From: Brevibacillus choshinensis | GTDB lineage: Bacteria; Bacillota; Bacilli; Brevibacillales; Brevibacillaceae | DNA: 64,000 nucleotides | Direction: 5' to 3' | Assembly: GCF_016811915.1 (NCBI RefSeq) | Contig: NZ_CP069127.1 | Span: 30,001 to 94,000 of the forward strand | In this document: piece after piece, positions 20,135-26,988 of the stretch | Numbering within the stretch: position 1 is the stretch's first letter | How the letters are laid out: each line of letters starts with the position of its first letter | Position numbers and translations under genes: made by a program | The notes under the pieces: generated by a model | What the model was told of the DNA's origin: nothing | What the model saw: the letters and a program-made list of their open reading frames with translations, nothing else | Database searches by the model: none

Positions 20135-20162
20135 CGAGGCGCCGGTGGTAGTCGGCGCCCCT
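20135..20162 (+). terminator. Hairpin after paralogue 2
   Basis: GGCGCCG/CGGCGCC with a 7-nt loop. The tail is CTTATATA rather than a T run, so termination may be partial. Confidence 0.5.
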
Positions 20163-20186
20163 TATATATAAAAAGGTGGGGTGTTG

Positions 20187-20402
20187 TCAGAGGAAGCGGT
20201 GTAATTGATAAAGAAGTGACTCAAAATGTGTAAAATCTTTAATACTTAGGTGATTGATGAAACCACTGGGACCAATACTAATAACAAAAAATACAGGCTC
20301 CCACTCATCGTCTTTGGCGATAAAGCCTTCGATGTACACATGTTGTACACCGCCTATGCTCATGGTTTCACGTCGTGTGATTTGAAGATGAGTCAGGTTC
20401 AA
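20187..20402 (-). CDS. Small hypothetical protein
   Basis: 71 residues from a TTG at 20402. GGAGG lies only 2 nt before it, so an internal start (MSIGGVQHVYIEG) is possible. No family recognised. It is convergent with the paralogue pair and downstream of the two-gene unit that follows it on the minus strand. Confidence 0.45.
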   Translation of the reverse strand: MNLTHLQITRRETMSIGGVQHVYIEGFIAKDDEWEPVFFVISIGPSGFINHLSIKDFTHFESLLYQLHRFL

Positions 20403-20463
20403 AGCCTCCAGTAATTTATTGCAAAAATATTAAAACATCTCTAATTTCTTCCCGTCAATATAC

Positions 20464-20763
20464 CTAGATCACCCCCATTTTGTCCAAGAGTATGAGTGTA
20501 TTCATTCCCTCCTCAAGCGGTGCTTTATTCACGTTCAAACCGTAATGTTTATTAATCTTGTTCCATTGAAGAAGAGCCTTGATCTCCCAAGCCTCTATTT
20601 CAGTAATCTGTATTTCAATCTTTCTCTCCGTCACAGTGACAACAGTTCGAAGCTCCCCCTGGTCGATACAGGCATTAATTGGATAGTCGTCGCATTGCCC
20701 CATTTTAACAATTTGGTCTACAGCCAACAGTGACAGCGTTTTTAGTCTCTGGTTATCGAGCAT
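20464..20763 (-). CDS. Hypothetical protein, coupled to the upstream gene
   Basis: 99 residues, mixed alpha/beta with no recognised domain (MLDNQRLKTLSLLAVDQIVK...). Its ATG overlaps the stop of the previous gene in TAATG, and GGTGAGGG lies just upstream, so translation is coupled. Confidence 0.6.
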   Translation of the reverse strand: MLDNQRLKTLSLLAVDQIVKMGQCDDYPINACIDQGELRTVVTVTERKIEIQITEIEAWEIKALLQWNKINKHYGLNVNKAPLEEGMNTLILLDKMGVI

Positions 20764-21035
20764 TAGTCCCTCACCTGCTGTATCGTTAACATCGTTTTAT
20801 CTCTTTCGGGGGTCGTGATGATGTACAGTTTCACGCCAGTGCCATTGTTATAGGCAGAATACAGGGCTTGGCCGCCCTCAAGCAGCGCTTTTTCGTTCAA
20901 CTCCTTAATCGCTAGGTCAATATCTCCCCAGTCGCATTGGGCGTGCCGATTCAAACAAATCATCTGATCTTCTTCGGCTACGCACTTCTGCACCTGCTCG
21001 GCCACTAATATTTCTCCCATTAAAAATTTCGCCAT
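20763..21035 (-). CDS. Small plasmid/ICE-type conserved protein
   Basis: 90 residues with the pattern NRHAQCDWGDIDLAIKELNEKALLEGGQALYSAY...VKLYIITTPERDKTMLTI. This matches a small family common on Firmicute plasmids and integrative elements. Its members are often mislabelled as a type I restriction subunit; the true function is unknown. GGAGGTG precedes the ATG. It is the first gene of a two-gene coupled unit. Confidence 0.7.
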   Translation of the reverse strand: MAKFLMGEILVAEQVQKCVAEEDQMICLNRHAQCDWGDIDLAIKELNEKALLEGGQALYSAYNNGTGVKLYIITTPERDKTMLTIQQVRD

Positions 21036-21222
21036 AGGACACCTCCCTCACTCGATGCCCCAAGTTAAACATACTAAAATTGACTCCATCAATAAGTTAT
21101 GTTCGTACCGGAGAATCTCTTACGAACAAAAGAAAGCACGTGCTAAAATTTTCATATTAACAAAAGCCGTCGTGTAGGAAGTAATCACGCCGGCATATTT
21201 GTATTTAAGAGGAGGGGATTTG

Positions 21223-21354
21223 ATGCAAATGATAAGAAGAACAATTTTGATTAGCCTTATAATTAATTTATTAATAATGCCTATAGGAAATATATCTCTT
21301 ACGATAAAAAACCCATTTACAAATCGAACTTACAACGTAGTGATTTTAAAATGA
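21223..21354 (+). CDS. 43-residue hydrophobic peptide
   Basis: A short frame encoding MQMIRRTILISLIINLLIM... A positive N-terminus and one hydrophobic stretch (about residues 7-25) are followed by a polar tail ending VVILK. GAGGAGGGG lies 6 nt before the ATG, a strong site. It could be a small membrane peptide or an exported signal precursor. It lies divergent from the minus-strand genes and convergent with the Crp/Fnr gene. Confidence 0.5.
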   Translation: MQMIRRTILISLIINLLIMPIGNISLTIKNPFTNRTYNVVILK

Positions 21355-21413
21355 GGGAACAAACGTTTGTGATATAAAACACATAAATTTAGTCTGTTGG
21401 GATACAGATTTTT

Positions 21414-22154
21414 TTAGTTACTCACAATATCATACTTATAAGTTGAATGCCATTGCCTAAGATGTAGAGGCCCTAGATTTTCACCGGACATTTGTTGTAA
21501 TACATCTAAGTTCAGAATATAAATCAGCTTTTGGTTAATAGATATTACTTTTTCTTTTTGTAGCTCCTGCAAAACACGTGCGGCAGACTCCCGATTGATA
21601 CCAATCATATTAGAAAAATGGCTTTGAGTAATCTTCCAGTTGATCAGATATCCTTCATTGGTTTTCACACCAAAATTTGAGTGTAAGTCTAAAAGTAAAT
21701 TAACTACTCGAATACGGCTGTCAAGAAAGGCAAGGTATTCTAATTTTCGATCAGCTTGTGCTAACCGTTCACTGACTACATAAAACAATTTACGTAAAAT
21801 ATCGGGGTAAATTTTAATAAGTTCTTCTAAAGCCGCCTTCCTTATCATCCATACTTTGGAATTCTCAATAGCTGCCACTGAAGCCAAACGACGATTATCA
21901 TGGTGTATGACTTCGAGTTCACCAATTGTCTCCCCGGGGAATTGGTGTCCGAAGATAATTTGTTTACTGTCGTCTTCTCGATAAATCTTTAATACCCCGG
22001 ATTTAATAATATACATCTCATCCCCGGGATCATTTTGGAAAAATATAACCTGATTTTTTTGAAATTTCCGCTCGGTGAATAAAGACGCTACATATGCCGT
22101 ATCTGATACATTAATACCCTTGAATAGAGCAGAGTCAAAAACGGATTGAATCAC
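21414..22154 (-). CDS. Crp/Fnr-family transcriptional regulator
   Basis: 246 residues. The N-terminal cyclic-nucleotide-binding-type beta roll (FFQNDPGDEMYIIKSGVLKIYRED, FPGETIGELEVI) lacks the full phosphate-binding PR-A-A signature, so the ligand is unknown. A long dimerisation helix and a winged HTH with ITQSHFSNMIGINRESAARVL follow. No Fnr-type cysteine cluster is present. GTG at 22154, after AAGGGTGT, is preferred to GTG at 22163. It probably controls genes in the island, such as the divergent exported proteins. Confidence 0.85.
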   Translation of the reverse strand: MIQSVFDSALFKGINVSDTAYVASLFTERKFQKNQVIFFQNDPGDEMYIIKSGVLKIYREDDSKQIIFGHQFPGETIGELEVIHHDNRRLASVAAIENSKVWMIRKAALEELIKIYPDILRKLFYVVSERLAQADRKLEYLAFLDSRIRVVNLLLDLHSNFGVKTNEGYLINWKITQSHFSNMIGINRESAARVLQELQKEKVISINQKLIYILNLDVLQQMSGENLGPLHLRQWHSTYKYDIVSN

Positions 22155-22315
22155 AATATACACCCTTATATAACCAGTTTTAGTTGATTATACCACGCTA
22201 GGTTTCCCACTGGATACGATACAGATTTTAAAGCTGCAAAAATCCCACTGTCGTTTTTTCAGGGTGCTGTAATTCAAATTTATCATGTCTTGACAAAATA
22301 AAGGAGTGTGCAAAA

Positions 22316-23002
22316 ATGTCGAAATTTAAAACCGCAACCTTTGTTTCAGGCTTAATTTTAGGTATTGGAATATCTGTTGGGAGTGTTGCACTTGCAGCAT
22401 CAACGAACGTCACTTTACTTCCGGTTAAATTTATCGTCAATAAAGTTGATAAGACACCTTTGAACGGTCAGTTCATTGATAATGGCATAAAAGTTCCCGC
22501 ATCAATTGTATATAACGGTACAGTTTATGCACCTGTAAAAATGGTGACTTCTATGCTTGGATATTCAACGAATTGGGATGCAAAAAACAAATCGCTATTA
22601 ATCGGGGACACCAGTTCCGGTTTATTGCTTTCGGATCAAAATCCTATTCAAACCGAGGGCGGTGTAAAATCAAACAATATAATGTCTATTGGTAAACAAG
22701 AATTTAATAAAGGTTTTTTGTTCGCGGATAATAAAGCAAGTGTAGTGTACAATCTCGATGGTCAGTACTCTACTTTAAAATTCCAATTTGGGATAGATGA
22801 CAGTAAGACTTACCCACGGCCTGGAACATTAAAGGTAATTGGTGATGGCAAAGAACTTTGGCAAAGTCCGGTATTGATAGGTACACCTGCTCAAGAAACT
22901 AAAATAAATATTAGTGGAGTTTTACACCTTGAGATCAGGATGGAGTGTAAAGACAGCCTTGGCACAAGAATAAGTGTAGTAAACCCATTAGTTACAAAGT
23001 AA
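22316..23002 (+). CDS. Exported protein with copper-amine-oxidase-N-like domain
   Basis: 228 residues. A signal peptide (cleavage near ALAAS, about residue 27) is followed by the stalk-like domain seen in many Paenibacillaceae surface proteins (IVYNGTVYAPVKMVTSMLGYSTNWDAKNKSLLIG). A C-terminal beta-rich half resembles NPCBM/sugar-binding domains (NLDGQYSTLKFQFGIDD...LHLEIRMECKD). AAAGGAGTG precedes the ATG. The likely location is the cell wall. It lies next to the SLH protein, with which it may act. Confidence 0.7.
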   Translation: MSKFKTATFVSGLILGIGISVGSVALAASTNVTLLPVKFIVNKVDKTPLNGQFIDNGIKVPASIVYNGTVYAPVKMVTSMLGYSTNWDAKNKSLLIGDTSSGLLLSDQNPIQTEGGVKSNNIMSIGKQEFNKGFLFADNKASVVYNLDGQYSTLKFQFGIDDSKTYPRPGTLKVIGDGKELWQSPVLIGTPAQETKINISGVLHLEIRMECKDSLGTRISVVNPLVTK

Positions 23003-23103
23003 GCCTGAATTTAAATTTACCTTCTTTTGATACTATTTTAATTAATTGAATTTTTCCTTAGCTAAATCGCATAACTATAGTTCATTGATTTTTAAGGGGG
23101 AGA

Positions 23104-24444
23104 ATGATGGGAATATTACGACCGATACTTATCTTTGCATTATTGTTTTGTTTTATTAGTCAAGCTGCTTTAGCCCAAGGTGCCATCCCGCAGGATGCGA
23201 AATATAATTCTGATGCAGTTTGGGCTTTAAACTTGAAAATAATTAAGCCGTACCCAGATGGAAGGTTCTATCCAGACAAGCCCGTCTCTGAGGCAGAATT
23301 TCTAGATATGCTTTTCAATTACTATAAGGTTAAGCTGCCTACTAACGCTAACTCAGCTTCATATGCGCACGCTTCAACACTCAAATGGCCAATTTTCTCC
23401 AATACTGAAGCACGCAAGAAACCAATGACACGTGAGCATGCAGCTGAACTATTATCCGCTTCTCTAGGTGTAAATTATCGCGCTGAAGATGCCGTATACT
23501 ATTTATTTTACAATCGCTTTATTAATTACACAGACAAACCTACTTTGGCGTCATTTAAGGCTAAGTCCATACTAACTCGTGTTGATGCAGTTCATTTTAT
23601 TAGAATGCTTGAGATTAGAGGAAATTTAACAATCAAGCCCATTCACGATTCCCCATCAATGCCAAAAATCGGCATAAATGATGAAGCCCTATTAAAACCT
23701 ATTAAAGGTAGCATACTTCTCTCGGCTGATCGTGCTTCACAACCCTCTGTGGACTCTTTTGTAAAGAACCTTAAAATAATGGGGAATACATTAACTGGAA
23801 CTATTCCAAATATACCCGTTGGCTATTCTTACAGCATAATTTATCGTAGTGGACATAAATGGGGCGTAGGAGATAAAGCGATTAAAGGATTAAATCCTGG
23901 TCAAACGTTTTCTGTTGATATCTCAAAGCGTGGTGAAAAAGCTGGAATAGACCTTTTCCTAGATATTGAACGAGAAGGAATGAATGGGGTTTATGTAGAT
24001 ATTCCATCGCTTCAAGCCGATTATGTTGCGGAACGTGCGATTGACCGTCCCTTTGAAATCTCTATTCCGCCTGCGGAGAAACCAAAACTAAAGCTGCCAC
24101 CATATGAGTTTATCATGTACGCGACTCAGAGATTTGGGTTCAATTCAAAATATGACGGCAAAAACTTTTCTACAAAAGCACCAGAAAAATTTGAGACGCC
24201 AGATAACAGTACTTATTCTGTATTAATACAAAATGGAGTAAATGACAAAAAAGGATTAGACTTAGGGTCTTTATTGCCGGGACAATCTCTAATAATTGAT
24301 ATATCGAACTATCAGCAAGATGTATCTGTATTTTTGCTTGTTTATCAAAATGGCTCTCTTGCCAGATATGCTGAACTAAAGCCAAAACTAAAGCAACAAC
24401 AATTTACGATCTCCTTACCACCCCTGCCTATATTTAATAATTGA
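23104..24444 (+). CDS. S-layer-homology-domain exported protein
   Basis: 446 residues with a signal peptide (cleavage near ALAQG). An SLH-type N-terminal region (NSDAVWALNLKIIKPYPDGRFYPDKPVSEAEFLDML) covers roughly residues 30-170, then two beta-rich repeats of about 100 residues follow. Each has SY/TYSV...I..G...KG L.PGQ (NPGQTFSVDIS, LPGQSLIIDIS). Probably bound to secondary cell-wall polymer. Either ATG 23104 or 23107 may be the start; GGGGG suits the second. A terminator follows. Confidence 0.75.
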   Translation: MMGILRPILIFALLFCFISQAALAQGAIPQDAKYNSDAVWALNLKIIKPYPDGRFYPDKPVSEAEFLDMLFNYYKVKLPTNANSASYAHASTLKWPIFSNTEARKKPMTREHAAELLSASLGVNYRAEDAVYYLFYNRFINYTDKPTLASFKAKSILTRVDAVHFIRMLEIRGNLTIKPIHDSPSMPKIGINDEALLKPIKGSILLSADRASQPSVDSFVKNLKIMGNTLTGTIPNIPVGYSYSIIYRSGHKWGVGDKAIKGLNPGQTFSVDISKRGEKAGIDLFLDIEREGMNGVYVDIPSLQADYVAERAIDRPFEISIPPAEKPKLKLPPYEFIMYATQRFGFNSKYDGKNFSTKAPEKFETPDNSTYSVLIQNGVNDKKGLDLGSLLPGQSLIIDISNYQQDVSVFLLVYQNGSLARYAELKPKLKQQQFTISLPPLPIFNN

Positions 24445-24467
24445 ACAAATCGAGTAAGCAATTTCCA

Positions 24468-24512
24468 AGCAACTCTGTAGTCAGCTAGTGTCTACAGGGT
24501 TGTTTTTGTTTA
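24468..24512 (+). terminator. Terminator after the SLH gene
   Basis: CAACTCTGTAG/CTACAGGGTTG hairpin with TTTTTGTTT tail. Confidence 0.85.
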
Positions 24513-24531
24513 TCTATTAAATGTTCTATTC

Positions 24532-25290
24532 TGCGTACCATGCACAACGCAACCTAATGACCGTGTACGTACAGAGTTCCTGAGTGTAGCCAATATACAG
24601 CGTGTGGCCTGTAGTCCAGAGCTTTGTAACACCAGTTCTCTCATTCTTCTCACTAGGGTGAGAAGCCCACGAATCCCTTACCGGTAAGGGCCGCGTGGCC
24701 CCTCTTCTCACCACTCACGTTTTCCCATGTATCGTTTTTTACATACAGTAATCTTAATAAGGTAGTACAGTCATAAGGCAAAATGTTCGTTTTGAAATAA
24801 TTAATAAGTGAGAAAGTGAGAAGAAGTATTCTCGTTCCCGTTCCCATAAGGTTTTAGGTCATTCTCACCCCCTATGAGAGGAAGTGAGGAGAGTGAGACT
24901 ACACCCAAGCGTTGGCTGCCCGCCTACACCCTGTATATTTTTATACCCGGACCAGCAGACCTACAGCGTGTAGGATACACGGCCAAAAGCAAGGCATTTA
25001 CATGATTTCCGAGTATAGTCCATGCAAATCGGACCCCACACTTGCCCTCCAAGTGAACACGTGAGACTCACGAGGTCCGGGAGCGGAAAATGACCGCTGT
25101 ATATGGTCATATACTTGTCCCCAAAATTCAACAAATGTTTTACTGGGGTAGACCGCTGTAGGTCAGAGTAGACCGCTGTATTTGTCTGCAAGCAGTCCAA
25201 GTACTGTTTAACGTGGGAGGGATACCGTCAGAAAAAGACTCTTACCACAAGTAACATCAGCAAGTTGTACATTTTTGAATAGGGGTAGTG
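24532..25290 (+). repeat. Island right end, duplicated in inverse at 14653-15413
   Basis: 759 bp leading into attR. It holds the mirrored GTGAGAAG palindrome (about 24658-24714) and three TGACCGCTGTA/TAGACCGCTGTA repeats (25091, 25149, 25169). Open frames here have no ribosome binding site, so I call no gene. Confidence 0.9.
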
Positions 25291-25336
25291 GTTTCCTAAA
25301 CTGTAGGTCGGAGGTTCGAATCCTCTCGGGACGCCA
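25291..25336 (+). other. attR (tRNA-Arg 3' half)
   Basis: Same as 10936-10982 except for one missing G in CTCGGGGACG. It is followed at once by chromosomal sequence with a terminator, which was presumably the tRNA's own. Confidence 0.92.
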
Positions 25337-25337
25337 T

Positions 25338-25372
25338 CGAAAAACCGCGTGATTGCGCGGTTTTTTTTATTT
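25338..25372 (+). terminator. Original tRNA-Arg terminator, now beyond attR
   Basis: AAAACCGCG/CGCGGTTTT hairpin with a T8 run, 1 nt after the att core. It was displaced 14 kb from the tRNA by the island. Confidence 0.85.
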
Positions 25373-25396
25373 GATCCGTAGAGGAGCGACGATTCC

Positions 25397-26014
25397 TCAG
25401 GAAAAGATCACGTGCAGCATAAGGTCTGCTGTCAAGTGGGCGATCATGGCATATTCCAGCCCCTTTTTCCAATAGAGCCAGCCAAACAGGAGCCCACCCA
25501 AAGAGTTCAAGACAATCCCGCGTAGAACAATCATCGGGGACAACTCACCCAAAGCCTGGGCTGTAGCTGGAAGGTGAAGCAAGCCAAATAGCAGACTGGT
25601 GAGCAATATGGCAATCATGAACATCCAACTGCTCGTTTTTTTCCCGAGCAGGCGATAAAACAGCCAGACGCAAAAAGTCATCAAACCCAGGCGTACCTGC
25701 AACTCTTCTACGATACCCCCATAAAAGATGGTTGTAAGCCCAATCCAGCGAGAAAACTCGGGTGCCTGAAGCTGCGCTAGCTGGGGAATGTTCGGGAAAA
25801 AGTAGAGTCGATCTAGTGCGATGATCACCATAGAGACTGCAATGCCCCCACCGATTGCAATGATCACGGCTGTTTTCTGAAACCCTTCATGCGTTTTACG
25901 ATATACCCAGCCCCTCCAGAGCAATAGCTGTAAACCTACGGCTGATGAAAGATGAATGCCGAGATAGCTCAAAAGAAAGGTAATGATCCCTGTCTGCAAA
26001 GCTGAGCTAGCCAA
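25397..26014 (-). CDS. CPBP-family intramembrane protease
   Basis: About 205 residues with five or six hydrophobic segments. It has the CPBP/Abi motifs EELQVRLG (EExxxR), FGLLHLP and HLTADLMLH that form the intramembrane metal-dependent active site. The start is unclear: TTG at 26014 has no ribosome binding site, and a stop lies a little upstream, so the 5' end may have been altered. It ends 60 bp from attR. Function in proteins of this class ranges from CAAX processing to bacteriocin immunity. Confidence 0.7.
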   Translation of the reverse strand: MASSALQTGIITFLLSYLGIHLSSAVGLQLLLWRGWVYRKTHEGFQKTAVIIAIGGGIAVSMVIIALDRLYFFPNIPQLAQLQAPEFSRWIGLTTIFYGGIVEELQVRLGLMTFCVWLFYRLLGKKTSSWMFMIAILLTSLLFGLLHLPATAQALGELSPMIVLRGIVLNSLGGLLFGWLYWKKGLEYAMIAHLTADLMLHVIFS

Positions 26015-26153
26015 AAGCAGCGCAGGAGGGGAGAAAGCTCGTAATTATTTTTGGCTTTTCCAAAAAGGCACGTAATGATCCCTTCGCCGATGTTTAATAT
26101 GGCCTCCTTTATCAAACCATACATAAAACCAGGCAACAAAGGAGGCTGGCGAT

Positions 26154-26357
26154 TTGGGTAGCTATGTACAATACTTCCGGGATATCATAGACTCGATCAA
26201 CGTTCTCCCCGGCAAGCTGATGAACGTCGTTGCTTCGATAAATGAACCGATCCAGAGCTTGACCCACACGTTGATAGTCACAAACATTTTGCTTGGTTTG
26301 CTCTTCGTCACGTCCATCGCAAACATTTATATGCTTTGGAGAAACGGCAGAAAATAA
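26154..26357 (+). CDS. Small single-span membrane protein
   Basis: 67 residues from TTG at 26154, with AAAGGAGG 8 nt upstream. An amphipathic N-terminal half is followed by one transmembrane helix (LIVTNILLGLLFVTSIANIY) and a short positive tail WRNGRK. No family recognised. Confidence 0.6.
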   Translation: MGSYVQYFRDIIDSINVLPGKLMNVVASINEPIQSLTHTLIVTNILLGLLFVTSIANIYMLWRNGRK

Positions 26358-26459
26358 GTCAATTGATTGCCGATTTGCCAATTCACTGCCGACATCGTAT
26401 ACTTTTGACTTCATGAAGAGGATTCGGTCGTAATGTTCATGGCTATGAAACGGAAGAGA

Positions 26460-26700
26460 GGAGGAGTATCCCTATGAAAAAGAGATCCTTGTGCTCGCTA
26501 GCAAAAGGAGTAGGATGCCTCCACCGCTGTTTTCTTTGATCAAGCCAATCACGGGAGAAGTGTTTCCAAAATTGGATACCTGTGAAGCAGTAATTCGGAT
26601 CGGAATGCAGTGGAGAAAACGCCACGGGTCGCATCCTGTGGTTACCCATATATGTGTGAAAGGGCGCTACTGGACTCTTCCTGTGGCGTTTTTTATTTCA
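26460..26700 (+). ncRNA. Structured leader RNA with terminator (unassigned)
   Basis: About 240 nt show successive hairpins: TCACGGG/CCTGTGA enclosing GTTTCCAA/TTGGATAC (about 26547-26585), then CCACGGG/CCTGTGG (about 26622-26641). The second overlaps the 5' arm of a terminator, AACGCCAC/GTGGCGTTTTTT (ending about 26697). The last two are mutually exclusive, as in an attenuator. A 21-codon peptide gene with a strong SD is at its 5' end. I cannot match it to a known riboswitch class. Confidence 0.4.
26474..26539 (+). CDS. Possible 21-codon leader peptide
   Basis: MKKRSLCSLAKGVGCLHRCFL after GAGGAGGAGTATCCCT. Three Cys codons and several Leu codons are notable. Its position before alternative hairpins suggests an attenuation peptide, but no biosynthetic gene follows directly. 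Confidence 0.35.
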   Translation: MKKRSLCSLAKGVGCLHRCFL

Positions 26701-26886
26701 CAAAAAGGGAGAAGGATCGCATGCAAAGGAACGGGCAAACCATTGATGTCAGGCTGGCTGGGGAAGCGGATGACGAAAGCCTCTTGGCTCTGGAAGTGAG
26801 GAGCCGAGGGACCAGGATTGATTGAGAATCTCTCCGTATATGTGATCGCAAGGAAAGGGTGAAGCCTGTCGCTTCATCCTTTTTTG
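26700..26886 (+). ncRNA. Second structured leader before the SpoIIP-like gene
   Basis: A possible closing helix GATCGCAT/ATGTGATC encloses a strong stem CTTGGCTC/GAGCCGAG and a GTCA/TGAC stem. A terminator AAGGGTGAAGC/GCTTCATCCTT plus T6 follows (about 26857-26885), about 100 bp before the hydrolase start. Fragments such as GGGCAAACC and GACGAAAGCC recall cyclic-di-GMP-I riboswitches, but the expected P2 helix does not form, so I do not assign a class. Confidence 0.4.
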
Positions 26887-26988
26887 TATCCGAGCAAAAG
26901 ATGTCGCAGGGTGAAGGATTATGTAGACGAGTCGAGAATTTTGTACGATAGGATGTTATTTCCAAAACAGATAAGGAAGAGGAGGGGA

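Larger units (their letters stand above)
10936..25336. mobile_element. Integrative genomic island in tRNA-Arg(CCT)
   Basis: A 14.4 kb element is bounded by direct repeats of the tRNA 3' half (47 bp at 10936-10982, 46 bp at 25291-25336 with one G missing from a G4 run). The content is markedly AT-rich compared with both flanks. It includes a tyrosine integrase, an excisionase-like protein, a DUF927-type ATPase, a restriction-modification pair, a Crp/Fnr regulator and many small unknown proteins. There are no conjugation, capsid or packaging genes, so it resembles an integrative plasmid or satellite rather than a complete ICE or prophage. A third, inverted att core at 14606-14652 and two inverted duplications show that it is rearranged. 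Confidence 0.9.

Noticed and set aside
14653..25290. A CRISPR array or prophage structural genes in the island
   Set aside because: The repeats are short binding-site words or the inverted duplication, without spacer-repeat periodicity; no capsid, portal, terminase or tail proteins are present.
26491..26825. Two open frames of 70-100 codons between the membrane protein and the hydrolase
   Set aside because: They run through the hairpins and terminator of the first leader, and have no ribosome sites or recognisable domains.
26700..26860. Cyclic-di-GMP-I riboswitch
   Set aside because: GGGCAAACC, GACGAAAGCC and GCCGAGG resemble parts of the consensus, but the P2 helix and GNRA tetraloop do not form, so I kept it as an unassigned structured leader.
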